In this document: one piece after another, positions 17,464 through 25,884 of the stretch | Numbering within the stretch: the first letter of the stretch is position 1 | Layout: the number at the start of each line of letters is the position of its first letter | NCBI RefSeq assembly: GCF_022229005.1 | Contig: NZ_JAKKFD010000005.1 | Location: 85,150 to 149,149, forward strand | Length of the DNA: 64,000 nt | Direction of reading: 5' to 3' | Source: Micromonospora trifolii | GTDB lineage: Bacteria > Actinomycetota > Actinomycetes > Mycobacteriales > Micromonosporaceae | Translations under genes and position numbers: made by a program | The notes under the pieces: generated by a model | Database searches by the model: none | Told to the model about the DNA's origin: nothing | The model's input: only the letters and a program-made list of their open reading frames with translations

Positions 17464-18183
17464 GTGGGCGCGCGTTTCGAAGAGCTGGCCTGGCGGGAGA
17501 CCCCGATCGGCGCGATCAGCCTGCGCCGACGCCGGGACCCGGCGCTCCAGGTCGAGGTGTACGAGGTCAAGCTCGACGACGAGTACCTGATGTCAAGCCT
17601 CTTCCCGGTCGCGGAGATCGAGCTGGCCCGGCTGGGTCTCGCCGAGGTGGCCGGTGACTCGCTCGACGTGGTGGTGGGCGGTCTCGGGCTGGGCTACACC
17701 GCCTGCGCGGCGCTGGGCGACCCCCGGGTGCGCTCGCTGTTCGTGGTGGAGGCGATCGAGGACGTGATCGACTGGCACCGACGAGGGCTGCTGCCGTTCG
17801 CGGCGGGGCTCGCCGAGGACCCCCGGACCCGCTTCGTGCAGGCCGACTTCTTCGCGGCGGTGGCCGGTGACACCGGCTTCGACACCGAGGTGCCCGGTCG
17901 GCGGTTCGACGCGGTGCTACTCGACGTCGACCACTCCCCGCGCAACGTCCTGCACCCGAGCCACGCGGCGTTCTACCCGCCGGCCGGGTTGCGCCGCCTG
18001 GCCGCCCTGCTGCGCCCCGAGGGTGTCTTCGCGCTCTGGTCGGACGACCCGCCGGACGTCGAGTTCACCGCGGCGCTCACCGAGGTGTTCGCGAGCGTCC
18101 GCGCGCATGTCGTGCCGTTCGCCAACCCGCTGACCGGTGGGGAGTCGGCCAACACCGTCTACGTAGCGCGTACCGGACCCTGA
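17464..18183 (+). CDS. Spermidine synthase-like methyltransferase-fold protein
   Basis: The protein is 239 aa. The fold resembles PAPT/spermidine synthases: DVVVGGLGLGYTACAAL for cofactor binding, LFVVEAIEDVIDWH, RFDAVLLDVDHSPRNVL and LLRPEGVFALWSDDPPDVEF. The usual polyamine-site Tyr and Asp pattern is not obvious, so true spermidine synthesis is doubtful. The GTG at 17464 follows GAGAGGG and diverges from eccB across a ~130-bp shared promoter region. Confidence 0.78.
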   Translation: MGARFEELAWRETPIGAISLRRRRDPALQVEVYEVKLDDEYLMSSLFPVAEIELARLGLAEVAGDSLDVVVGGLGLGYTACAALGDPRVRSLFVVEAIEDVIDWHRRGLLPFAAGLAEDPRTRFVQADFFAAVAGDTGFDTEVPGRRFDAVLLDVDHSPRNVLHPSHAAFYPPAGLRRLAALLRPEGVFALWSDDPPDVEFTAALTEVFASVRAHVVPFANPLTGGESANTVYVARTGP

Positions 18184-18280
18184 TCGACTCGGGTAGGCCA
18201 CTCGCGCATGGTGTCGGCCGGACGGGGAACGAGAAGCCGGGGCCGGCCGCACCAGGCGCGGCCGGTTACGGGAGGTCGAC

Positions 18281-18457
18281 ATGCGTGCACTGCTCTGGGT
18301 CGTCGGCGTGGTCGCCGGTGTGCTGATCCTGCTCGGGTTGATCCTCGAGGCGGTCCGCTGGCTGATCATCATCGGTGTGATCGCGCTGGTGATCGTGATC
18401 GTCTGGGGCGTCGTCAAGGGGCGGCAGGCCGTGAGCCACCAGTCCCGCCGACGCTGA
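18281..18457 (+). CDS. Small two-helix membrane protein
   Basis: The protein is 58 aa, begins MRALLWVVGVVAGVLIL and ends in a basic tail HQSRRR. Two hydrophobic segments (~residues 4-22 and 26-46) cover nearly the whole chain. GGAGGT lies 5 nt before the ATG, which supports it as a real gene despite its size. It is widespread in actinomycetes as a hypothetical protein, and I assign no function. Confidence 0.65.
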   Translation: MRALLWVVGVVAGVLILLGLILEAVRWLIIIGVIALVIVIVWGVVKGRQAVSHQSRRR

Positions 18458-18473
18458 CCGGCGACGAGGCCGC

Positions 18474-20276
18474 TCAGAACCAGTCCGGGTTCATGTCGAG
18501 AGTGCTCCGGTCCCGACTCTCCAGCAGGTCGAACTGCGGCCCGGTCCGGGGCAGCTCGACCGCGAAGAAGTAGCGGGCGGCCTGCCGCTTGCCGGCGTGG
18601 AACCCGTCGCCGGACCCCTCCGGCGGCAGCACCAGCACCTGCTCCAACCACATCCACGCGATCACCACGTGCCCGACGGCCTCCAGGTAGGCGCTGGCGT
18701 TGGCGAGCGCGAGCACCGGGTCACCGTCGGCCCACAGTCGACGGGTGACAGCGATGATCCGGTCCACCGCGGCGGCCAGCCGATCCGCCAGCTCGGTTGC
18801 CTCTCCCCCGGCCTTGCGGGCCCGCTCGACAGTGTCGCCGATCGTCGTGGTCAGCAGGGCGAGACCAGCGCCGCCCTGCATGGTCATCTTGCGCCCCAGC
18901 AGATCCAGCGCCTGGATGCCGTGGGTGCCCTCGTGGATCGGGTTGAGCCGGTTGTCCCGGTAGTGCTGCTCCACGTCGTGGTCGCGGGTGTAGCCGGCCC
19001 CCCCGAGCACCTGGATCGCCAGGTCGTTGGCGGTGAGACACCACTGCGACGGCCAACTCTTGGTGATCGGGGTGAGCACGTCCAGCAGCAGGTGCGCGCG
19101 CTCACGGTCGGCCTCGGCCGGAGCGGTCTTCTGCTCGTCGAGCAGACGCGCGCAGTAGAGCACCAGCGCCAGCGCCCCCTCCACGTAGCTCTTCTGCGCC
19201 AACAGCATCCGTCGTACGTCGGGGTGGTCGATGATCGGCACCTGCGCGGCGGCCGGGTCCTTCGCGCCGACCGGCCGGCCCTGCGGCCTCTCCTTCGCGT
19301 ACGCCAGGCTCTTGAGATAGCCGGTGTAACCCAGCGCGGTGGCGCCCGCCCCAACCCCGATCCGGGCCTCGTTCATCATGTGGAACATCTGCGCCAGACC
19401 CTGATGCGGCGGGCCGACCAGGTGGCCGACAGCTCCGGCGCGGCCGGCCGGCGTGTGCGCGCCGTCGCCGAAGCTGAGCAGGGTGTTTGTGGTGCCCCGG
19501 AACCCCATCTTGTGGTTGAGCCCGGCCAACACCACGTCGTTGCGCTCGCCGAGCGACCCGTCCGAGCCGACCAGCACCTTGGGCACGATGAACAGCGAGA
19601 TGCCCTTGACCCCGGCGGGCGCACCGGGGATGCGCGCCAGCACCAGGTGGACGATGTTCTCGGACAGCTCGTGGTCACCACCGGAGATCCACATCTTGGT
19701 GCCGAACAGCCGGTACGTGCCGTCCGCCTGCGGCTCGGCGCGGGTGGTGATGTCGGCCAGTGAGCTGCCGGCGTGCGGCTCGGACAGGCACATGGTGCCG
19801 AAGAACCGGCCGTCCAGCATGGGCCGGACATAGGTGTCCACCTGCTCGGGGCTGCCGTGGGCCAGCAGCAGGTTCGCGTTGCCCAGGGTGAGGAACGGGT
19901 ACGCCGAGGTGGCCACGTTGGCGGCCTGGAACCAGGTGAAGCAGGCCGCCGCGACGGCGTGCGGCAGTTGCAGGCCACCGACAGTGGCATCCAGGCCGGC
20001 AGTGAGCAGGCCCGTCTCGGCGAAGCTGTCCAACGCCGCACGGACCTGCGGGATCAACTGCACCCGCTGCCCGTCGAAGGTGGGCTCGGCCAGGTCGGCG
20101 GCGCGGTTGTGCGGGGCGAACTGCTCGGTGGCCACCCGCTCGGCGAGATCCAGGGCGTCGTCGAAGGTCTCCCGGGAGTGCTCGGCGTAGCGGGGGCGCT
20201 CGACGAGTTCGGACACCCGCAGCCACTCGTGCAGCAGGAAGTCGAGGTCACGGCGGGAGAGCAGGGTGGACGGCAC
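18474..20276 (-). CDS. Acyl-CoA dehydrogenase (long, ~600 aa type)
   Basis: The protein is 600 aa. It has the ACAD N-terminal and middle domains (GTMCLSEPHAGSSLADITTRA for FAD/substrate, KMWISGGDHEL) and a C-terminal extension typical of long FadE-type and AcdB-type enzymes. The candidate catalytic Glu is in PIHEGTHGIQALDLLGRK. It oxidises an acyl-CoA to the 2-enoyl-CoA and passes electrons to ETF. The start is GTG at 20276 with GAGGAG upstream, preferred to the longer frame, which would begin inside the divergent promoter. It converges with the small membrane protein gene. Confidence 0.92.
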   Translation of the reverse strand: MPSTLLSRRDLDFLLHEWLRVSELVERPRYAEHSRETFDDALDLAERVATEQFAPHNRAADLAEPTFDGQRVQLIPQVRAALDSFAETGLLTAGLDATVGGLQLPHAVAAACFTWFQAANVATSAYPFLTLGNANLLLAHGSPEQVDTYVRPMLDGRFFGTMCLSEPHAGSSLADITTRAEPQADGTYRLFGTKMWISGGDHELSENIVHLVLARIPGAPAGVKGISLFIVPKVLVGSDGSLGERNDVVLAGLNHKMGFRGTTNTLLSFGDGAHTPAGRAGAVGHLVGPPHQGLAQMFHMMNEARIGVGAGATALGYTGYLKSLAYAKERPQGRPVGAKDPAAAQVPIIDHPDVRRMLLAQKSYVEGALALVLYCARLLDEQKTAPAEADRERAHLLLDVLTPITKSWPSQWCLTANDLAIQVLGGAGYTRDHDVEQHYRDNRLNPIHEGTHGIQALDLLGRKMTMQGGAGLALLTTTIGDTVERARKAGGEATELADRLAAAVDRIIAVTRRLWADGDPVLALANASAYLEAVGHVVIAWMWLEQVLVLPPEGSGDGFHAGKRQAARYFFAVELPRTGPQFDLLESRDRSTLDMNPDWF

Positions 20277-20428
20277 GGCACTCCTCAGCGGGCACGGGGG
20301 CGGGTCGGGCCGGACGACGGCCCACTGTCGCCCCGCCCATCCTGGCGGATCGACGGGGCGCGCACCACCGGCCCGGGTGGGGTTCGACGAGCGGAACTTG
20401 TCACACCGACCGGCTAGCGTCGTTGCCC

Positions 20429-20851
20429 GTGACCGCACCCGGAGATGTCCCGCCCGAGGTCCTCGACCGGCTGCGGCCGATCTGTCTCGGGCTGCCGGAG
20501 ACGTACGAGGAGCCCGCCTGGGTGGGCACCCGCTGGCGGATCCGCAAGCGGACCATCGCCCACGTGCTCACCGTCGACCCCGATCGCCAACCGGTGCACG
20601 CACGGGCTGCCGCACTCGACCAGCCCGCCTGCCTGCTGACCTTCCGATCGCCACTCGACGAGATCGCCGGTCTCCTCGCCTCGGGGCACCCCTTCTACAA
20701 ACCGGACTGGAGTCCGACCGTGATGGGCATGGTCCTGGACGGCGACACCGACTGGGAGGAGGTGGGTGAGTTGCTCACCGAGAGCTACTGCGTCATGGCC
20801 CCGAAGCGGCTCGCCGCCCAGGTCGGTCCCCCGGCACCGCCGAGCGGCTGA
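20429..20851 (+). CDS. MmcQ/YjbR family protein
   Basis: The protein is 140 aa with the CyaY-like fold signatures of the YjbR family: CLGLPETYEEPAWVGTRWRIRKRT near the N-terminus and ESYCVMAPKRLAAQV near the C-terminus. The family is sometimes called DNA-binding, but a function has not been firmly shown. The start may be GTG 20429 or TTG 20423. The gene diverges from the acyl-CoA dehydrogenase gene over ~150 bp. Confidence 0.82.
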   Translation: MTAPGDVPPEVLDRLRPICLGLPETYEEPAWVGTRWRIRKRTIAHVLTVDPDRQPVHARAAALDQPACLLTFRSPLDEIAGLLASGHPFYKPDWSPTVMGMVLDGDTDWEEVGELLTESYCVMAPKRLAAQVGPPAPPSG

Positions 20852-20993
20852 GCGCCGGGGGCACCCTGCCGCCGGCGGTGTCCTGCGACCGGCGGTTTCG
20901 GTCGCCCTGCTCCGGGGATACCGCGCCGGTTGGCCGTAGCCGTCGTCACCGGCTGAGTGCCGAGGCGCCGCCGGGCGGGTGAGGAGCAGGTCG

Positions 20994-22031
20994 ATGTCGT
21001 CGCTGCCCACCGAGGAGGATCACCGGTTGACGCCGGTGCTCCAGGAAGACCGGGTGTGCACGGGGGTGACCACGGTGCGCGGGCGGGTGTTCCTGAGCTA
21101 CCCGTCGGCGGATCGACCCGGCGTGCAGGTGGTCGAGGCGCTGCCGGACGGCCGTCGTGTCCCGTACCCCGATGCCGCGTGGAACCGCGCCGACCAGCCG
21201 CCGAGCGGGGCGTTCGTGCACGTCAACGGGTTGCGCGCCGGCCCGGACGATCGCTTGTGGATCGTCGACTCCGGCGCACCAGGGATCGGCGGCGCACAGG
21301 TGCCGGGCGGCGCTCGGCTGATAGTTGTCGACCCGGGCGGCGACCGCGTGGAGCGGGTCTACCACCTCGACGAGGCGGTGCACCCGGGCAGCTACGTCGA
21401 TGACGTCCGTTTCAACGGCCGGGTGGCGTACCTCAGCGACGCCGGGGCGGCCGGCCTCATCGTGCTCGACCTCGACTCGGGTCGGCCGAGACGGGTGCTG
21501 GACGCACATCCGAGCACGGTGGGTGGCCCGGTGCTCGCCGACGGCCGCGTACTGCGTGACCCGGACGGCGCCGAGGTGCACCTGCACGTGGACCAGTTGG
21601 AGGTGGCGCCGGACGGTCGCTGGCTCTACTACCAGCCGGCCTCCGGCGGGATGTCCCGGATCGCCACCCGCTGGTTGGACGACCCGTCGGTGTCCGCCGA
21701 CGAACTGGCCCGGAGGGTCGAACGCTGGTGTGACACACCCAGCACCGGCGGCACGGCCATCGACGCCACCGGCACCATCTACCTCAGCGATCTGGAGCGG
21801 CGGCGCATCCTCGTCCTCGCACCCGACCGCAGCATGCGGACGCTCGTCGCCGACCCCCGACTGGCCTGGGTGGACGCGATGTGGCTCGACGCCGATGCCC
21901 GGCTCTGGATGCCTGCGGCCCAGTTGCACCTGACCGGCGGGCTCAACGGCGGACGCTCGGCCGTCGACTACCCGGTCCGGATCTACCGGATACCGGTCGA
22001 GGCCGGGCCACCCGCACGGGACCACGCCTGA
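20994..22031 (+). CDS. Major royal jelly protein/Yellow-family beta-propeller
   Basis: The protein is 345 aa. Repeated propeller blades are visible (DRLWIVDSGAPGIGG, YVDDVRFNGRVAYLSDAGAAGLIVLDL, HVDQLEVAPDGRWLYYQPASGG, GTIYLSDLERRRILVL, RLWMPAAQLH), which matches bacterial MRJP-type proteins. There is no clear signal peptide, so it is probably cytoplasmic. The ATG at 20994 is chosen because GAGGAG lies just upstream. Members resemble gluconolactonases and SMP-30-like propellers, and a lactonase activity is conceivable. Confidence 0.8.
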   Translation: MSSLPTEEDHRLTPVLQEDRVCTGVTTVRGRVFLSYPSADRPGVQVVEALPDGRRVPYPDAAWNRADQPPSGAFVHVNGLRAGPDDRLWIVDSGAPGIGGAQVPGGARLIVVDPGGDRVERVYHLDEAVHPGSYVDDVRFNGRVAYLSDAGAAGLIVLDLDSGRPRRVLDAHPSTVGGPVLADGRVLRDPDGAEVHLHVDQLEVAPDGRWLYYQPASGGMSRIATRWLDDPSVSADELARRVERWCDTPSTGGTAIDATGTIYLSDLERRRILVLAPDRSMRTLVADPRLAWVDAMWLDADARLWMPAAQLHLTGGLNGGRSAVDYPVRIYRIPVEAGPPARDHA

Positions 22032-22126
22032 ATGCCCGGTCCGCCAGCCGCCGGTTCGCACGGGTTCCCCGACCCCGGAATGAAATCCGGTGGAGACGGT
22101 GCGGTTCGACGGGTGAAGATCACGGT

Positions 22127-22726
22127 GTGTCCGTTCCCGCGCGTCAGATCCGTGCCCATTACTCGGAAGACACGATCACCGTGTACCAGGCGTACCCACC
22201 GGAGATCGCGCTGCCAGCGGTGACCGCCGGCCGCTTCGTGGCTCCGTTCAAGCGTGACCGGATGACCTGGATCAAGCCGTCGTTCCTGTGGATGATGTAC
22301 CGCTGCGGATGGGCCACCAAGCCCGGGCAGGAGCGCGTGCTGTCCATCGACATCACGCGGGAGGGCTTCGAGTGGGCGCTGGCGCGAGCCTGTCTGAGTC
22401 ACTACGACCAGAGCCTGCACGGTGACCGGGCGACGTGGTCGCGGCAACTCAAGGCCAGCCCGGTACGGGTGCAGTGGGATCCGGAACGGACACTGCACCT
22501 GAGCGCGTTGCCCTACCGGTCGTTGCAGGTCGGACTGTCCGGCGAAGCCGTCGCCCGGTACATCGACGACTGGACGGTCGGCGTCACGGACATCACCTCG
22601 ACTGTCCACCGCGTACGGGAACTGGTGCGGGTCCATGACGTGCGGGCGGCCACGGACCACCTGCCGGCCGAACGAAGCTATCCGCTGCCGAGGCAGATCG
22701 CGGCCCACCTCGACGCCACCGGGTGA
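22127..22726 (+). CDS. DUF4291 family protein
   Basis: The protein is 199 aa. The family pattern is plain: RQIRAHYSEDTITVYQAYPPEIA, RMTWIKPSFLWMMYRCGWA, VRVQWDPERTLHL, YRSLQVGLSGEA and a C-terminal PAERSYPLP. DUF4291 proteins are widespread in bacteria and fungi and have no established function; the conserved Tyr/Trp/Arg clusters suggest nucleotide or ligand binding. The start is GTG at 22127. Confidence 0.85.
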   Translation: MSVPARQIRAHYSEDTITVYQAYPPEIALPAVTAGRFVAPFKRDRMTWIKPSFLWMMYRCGWATKPGQERVLSIDITREGFEWALARACLSHYDQSLHGDRATWSRQLKASPVRVQWDPERTLHLSALPYRSLQVGLSGEAVARYIDDWTVGVTDITSTVHRVRELVRVHDVRAATDHLPAERSYPLPRQIAAHLDATG

Positions 22727-22793
22727 GCTCGCGCGGTCGACGGCCCTTGGGAGCATCGAGCAACACATCGACTTTCTCGATATTCTGGTCGGC

Positions 22794-23174
22794 ATGCACC
22801 GAAGCCGCGTGTACGCGCTGCTGATCGACGCTCCCGAGGCGGAGGCCGGCCGGGCGGCGGAGTTCTGGTCGGCGGCGCTCGGCGTCAGCACCCGGTCCGT
22901 TCCGGACGAGCCGCAGTTCGTCGGCCTGCACAAGGCGCTGCCGGGGCTGGTCACCGCGGTCCAGGCGGTCGACGACACGCCGCGCTTCCACCTCGACATC
23001 GAGACCGACGACGTGCCAGCCGAGACCGGACGGTTGATGGCTCTGGGTGCCACCGAGGTGTCGCAGTGGTTGGAGTGCCGGATCCTGCGGGCGCCTGGTG
23101 GCCATCTGCTCTGTGTGCTCCCGGTGGCGAGTCCGCCGGAGGTGTTCGCGGCCGAGGCCCGCACCTGGTCGTGA
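22794..23174 (+). CDS. VOC (glyoxalase-like) family protein
   Basis: The protein is 126 aa. It has two beta-alpha-beta-beta-beta modules of the vicinal oxygen chelate fold (RAAEFWSAALGVSTR, then RFHLDIETDDVPAETGRLMALGATEV...ILRAPGGHLLCVLPV). It is probably a dimeric metal-dependent enzyme or a ligand-binding resistance-type protein; the substrate is unknown. The ATG at 22794 lies in an AT-richer upstream patch. Confidence 0.8.
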   Translation: MHRSRVYALLIDAPEAEAGRAAEFWSAALGVSTRSVPDEPQFVGLHKALPGLVTAVQAVDDTPRFHLDIETDDVPAETGRLMALGATEVSQWLECRILRAPGGHLLCVLPVASPPEVFAAEARTWS

Positions 23175-23213
23175 CCCACAGACCTGTCGCAGGTCGGCGT
23201 TAGGCTCCCGGTC

Positions 23214-23909
23214 ATGGCTGATTTCGTCTTGGTGGCGGGTGCGTGGCTGGGGTCGTGGGCGTGGGACGAGGTGGTGCCGCCCCTACGGGCGGCCGGCCAC
23301 AGCACGCACCCGCTGACCCTCTCCGGCCTCGCCGACCGGCGGGATGTGCCCGCCGGTCAGCAGACCCACGTGCAGGACATCGTCGACGAGATCGAGCGCG
23401 GCGACCTGCACGACGTGGTGCTGGTCGGGCACAGCTACTCGGGCATTCCGGTGGGTCAGGCCGCTGAACGCATCGGTGACCGGTTGGCCCGGGTGGTCTT
23501 CGTGGACTCGGAGGTGCCGGTCGACGGTGGGTCGTTCGCCTCCGGCTGGTGGCAGGGCCAGGCGGCCTTCGAGGCGCAGATCGCCGACAACAACGGTTAC
23601 TGGGCGGTGCTCGGCGCGGCCGACTTCGACGGTCAGGGTCTGACCGATGAGCAGGTCGCGCGGCTGGTCGACGGTTCCACTCCGCACCCGGGTGCCACGC
23701 TGACCGAGCCGGCGGTGCTGGGCCGCCCACTGGGTGAGTTGCCGACGACGTACGTCAAGTGCCTGCTCGACGGGCCTGAGCCCAACGACACTGTGGCGAA
23801 ACTGCTGACCAGTGACCGCTGGCGACTGGTCACGATGGCCACTGGTCACTGGCCGATGTTCTCCCAGCCCGCCGAGCTGGCCCGGGTTCTGTTGGCGGAG
23901 GCCGGCTGA
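23214..23909 (+). CDS. Alpha/beta-fold hydrolase (salicylate/EstC-type esterase)
   Basis: The protein is 231 aa. It begins MADFVLVAGAWLGSWAWDEVVPPL, the oxyanion-hole strand of the plant MES/EstC-like group. The nucleophile is Ser in VGHSYSGIPV and the catalytic His is in ATGHWPMFSQP. There is no signal peptide. It likely hydrolyses a small ester. It converges with the MFS gene on the other strand. Confidence 0.88.
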   Translation: MADFVLVAGAWLGSWAWDEVVPPLRAAGHSTHPLTLSGLADRRDVPAGQQTHVQDIVDEIERGDLHDVVLVGHSYSGIPVGQAAERIGDRLARVVFVDSEVPVDGGSFASGWWQGQAAFEAQIADNNGYWAVLGAADFDGQGLTDEQVARLVDGSTPHPGATLTEPAVLGRPLGELPTTYVKCLLDGPEPNDTVAKLLTSDRWRLVTMATGHWPMFSQPAELARVLLAEAG

Positions 23910-23959
23910 CCCGCGCTGGCCGGGGTGGCAGACCCAGGCCGGGCGCGCCCCCGCAGCCG

Positions 23960-25228
23960 TCAGGTCGCGTCGAGGGTCTGGATGTGGCGCACCGGCGACG
24001 CGAGCAACCACAGCACGGCGAGCACGCCACCCAGGCCGGCGATGGCCAGGGTGGGCCGCAGCCCGATGGTGGTGCCCAACGCGCCGCCGACCAGCGCGCC
24101 GAGTGGTCGGATGCCGTAGTTGACGGCGCTGTAGGCACCGGCCCGGCGTCCCAGCGCGTCGGCGGGTGTCACGGCGATGAGGAGGGCGTTGAGGTTCACG
24201 TCCATCAGCATCACCCCGACGCTGGAGACCAGCTCGATGGCCGCCAGCATGGCCACCTTCGTCCAGGTGGGTCCGGACACGAGCGCGGTCAGCGCCAGCG
24301 GCGCGGGGAAGAGCACCGCGCCGATCATGGCGGCGCGGCCCAGACCGATGGCGCGGGAGACTCGCGGTGCGAGCGCCGCGCCGATGAATCCGCCGATCGC
24401 GCCGAAGCCGAGGGCGATGCCGATCGCACCGGCCGACAGGTCGAGTTCGCGGCTGGCGTAGAGCACCAGCAGCGCGCTGGCGATGAAGGTGAAGAAGTTG
24501 ACGGTGCTGGTGCAGCCGAGGGCGGCCCGCAGCACCGGATGCCGCAGTACCAGCACGAGCCCTTCGCGGACCAGGCCGAGAGTGGACGTCCGACGCGGCG
24601 GTGGCGGGGGCTCGGTCACCGGGATGCGGCTGAGCAGCAGCGCGGAGCCGAGGAAGGAGACCGCGTCGACGACGATCGCGACCGGCGCGCTGAGCGCCTG
24701 GACCAGCCCACCGCCGACGGCCGGGCCGGCGATGAAGGAGAGCGACCTGCTCATGCTCATCTTGCTGTTCGCGTCCACGTATGCCGATCGCGGCACCAGG
24801 CCGACGAAGAACGCCTGACGCGCCATGGCGAAGAGCACCGCGCCGAAGCCGGTGAGCAGCGCCACCAGGTAGAGGTGGGTGAGGGTGATCGCGTCGAACA
24901 GGTAGGCCACCGGCAGGCTGAGCAGCACCGCGGCGCGGATCAGGTCCGCGATGATCAGCAGTCGCCGCTTGTGGGTGCGCTGGTCCACCCAGGCGCCCAG
25001 GAACAGGCCCAGCAGGTTGGGCAGCCAGATCAGCGCGGTGAGGACGCTGACCTGCACGGGCGTGGCGGTGAGCAGGGTGACGGCGATCAGCGGTAGGGCC
25101 AGTTCGCTGATCCGATCGCCGAAGTGGGAGATCGTCTCGCTGATCCAGAAGGTGCGGAACCTACGGTCACGGTGCAGGGCCGGCGGGGGCCCGGCGTTGG
25201 TTTCGGTGGGGGCGTCGGTGGCGGTCAT
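23960..25228 (-). CDS. MFS transporter (drug-efflux type, MFS_3-like)
   Basis: The protein is 422 aa with about 12 membrane helices. It starts with a cytoplasmic leader then RTFWISETISHFGDRISELALP, which is typical of the enterobactin-exporter/MFS_3 branch. It is translated after the ArsR-type regulator gene with an ATGA overlap, so the regulator and exporter form one operon likely to be autoregulated and induced by the exported compound. Confidence 0.9.
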   Translation of the reverse strand: MTATDAPTETNAGPPPALHRDRRFRTFWISETISHFGDRISELALPLIAVTLLTATPVQVSVLTALIWLPNLLGLFLGAWVDQRTHKRRLLIIADLIRAAVLLSLPVAYLFDAITLTHLYLVALLTGFGAVLFAMARQAFFVGLVPRSAYVDANSKMSMSRSLSFIAGPAVGGGLVQALSAPVAIVVDAVSFLGSALLLSRIPVTEPPPPPRRTSTLGLVREGLVLVLRHPVLRAALGCTSTVNFFTFIASALLVLYASRELDLSAGAIGIALGFGAIGGFIGAALAPRVSRAIGLGRAAMIGAVLFPAPLALTALVSGPTWTKVAMLAAIELVSSVGVMLMDVNLNALLIAVTPADALGRRAGAYSAVNYGIRPLGALVGGALGTTIGLRPTLAIAGLGGVLAVLWLLASPVRHIQTLDAT

Positions 25229-25821
25229 GACGCGGCCTGGTCGTCGTCGCCGGGCTCGGGCAGCAGGTAGCGCAGCATCCGGATGATCCGCGCGTCGGCC
25301 GGGGCCGACTCCTCCTTGCGCCGCACGTACGGGGCGATCAGCTCTTCAATGGACTCCTCCAGTTGCCGCAGCTCGTCGGCGGTGGCCACGAACCGGGTGT
25401 CGGCAATGCCGGCCAGCGCGCGCCACTCGTCGTCCAGTCGGGGTTCCTCGTGCAGCAGCCACTGCTGGGGTGCGTCGGCGTTGCGGGCGAACATCTCCGC
25501 GCGGAGCTGTTGGACGGCGGACTGCCCCTCGGTGCCCTCGGGCGCTGTGAAACGGAAGCCTCGGGCGACGGCCTGCCACCAGCGTTCCCGCTTGCTGGTG
25601 GCGCCGTCCCAGTCATGGACCAGGCCGAACGTCGCGAGGTGCCGCAGGTGCCAGCTGACCACCGACGGTGTGGCCCCGACGTGCGGTGAGAGCCCGGTGG
25701 CCGTGGCCGGGCCGTGCCGCTGGAGGTGCTCCAGGATCGCCAGCCGGACCGGGTGGGCCAGTGCCCGCAGCGCCTGCGGCTCGGTGATCTCGAAATCTCC
25801 GTACGGATTCTTGAGAGACAT
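25225..25821 (-). CDS. ArsR-type winged-helix regulator of the adjacent MFS exporter
   Basis: The protein is about 198 aa. The winged helix-turn-helix is clear (ALRALAHPVRLAILEHLQRHGPATATGLSPHVGATPSVVSWHLRHLATFGLV). A helical C-terminal part follows (ELRQLEESIEELIAPYVRRKEES), longer than a minimal ArsR, as in PadR/ArsR-type regulators of actinomycetes. There is no metal-binding cysteine box. ATG 25821 (MSLKNPYGDF) is preferred over 25857 because the inverted repeat at 25823-25843 then lies directly at the promoter. Confidence 0.85.
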   Translation of the reverse strand: MSLKNPYGDFEITEPQALRALAHPVRLAILEHLQRHGPATATGLSPHVGATPSVVSWHLRHLATFGLVHDWDGATSKRERWWQAVARGFRFTAPEGTEGQSAVQQLRAEMFARNADAPQQWLLHEEPRLDDEWRALAGIADTRFVATADELRQLEESIEELIAPYVRRKEESAPADARIIRMLRYLLPEPGDDDQAAS

Positions 25822-25822
25822 G

Positions 25823-25843
25823 TTTCGAGAGTAGTCTCTCAAA
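25823..25843. promoter_or_regulatory. Inverted repeat, probable operator of the ArsR-type regulator
   Basis: The sequence holds GAGAG-TAGT-CTCTC with flanking TTTC and AAA, placed immediately before the regulator start. Its position suggests autoregulation of the regulator-MFS operon. Confidence 0.55.
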
Positions 25844-25884
25844 TCGAATCGGGGCAACCCCGAGCCGCCGCCACGGCGCGTCGA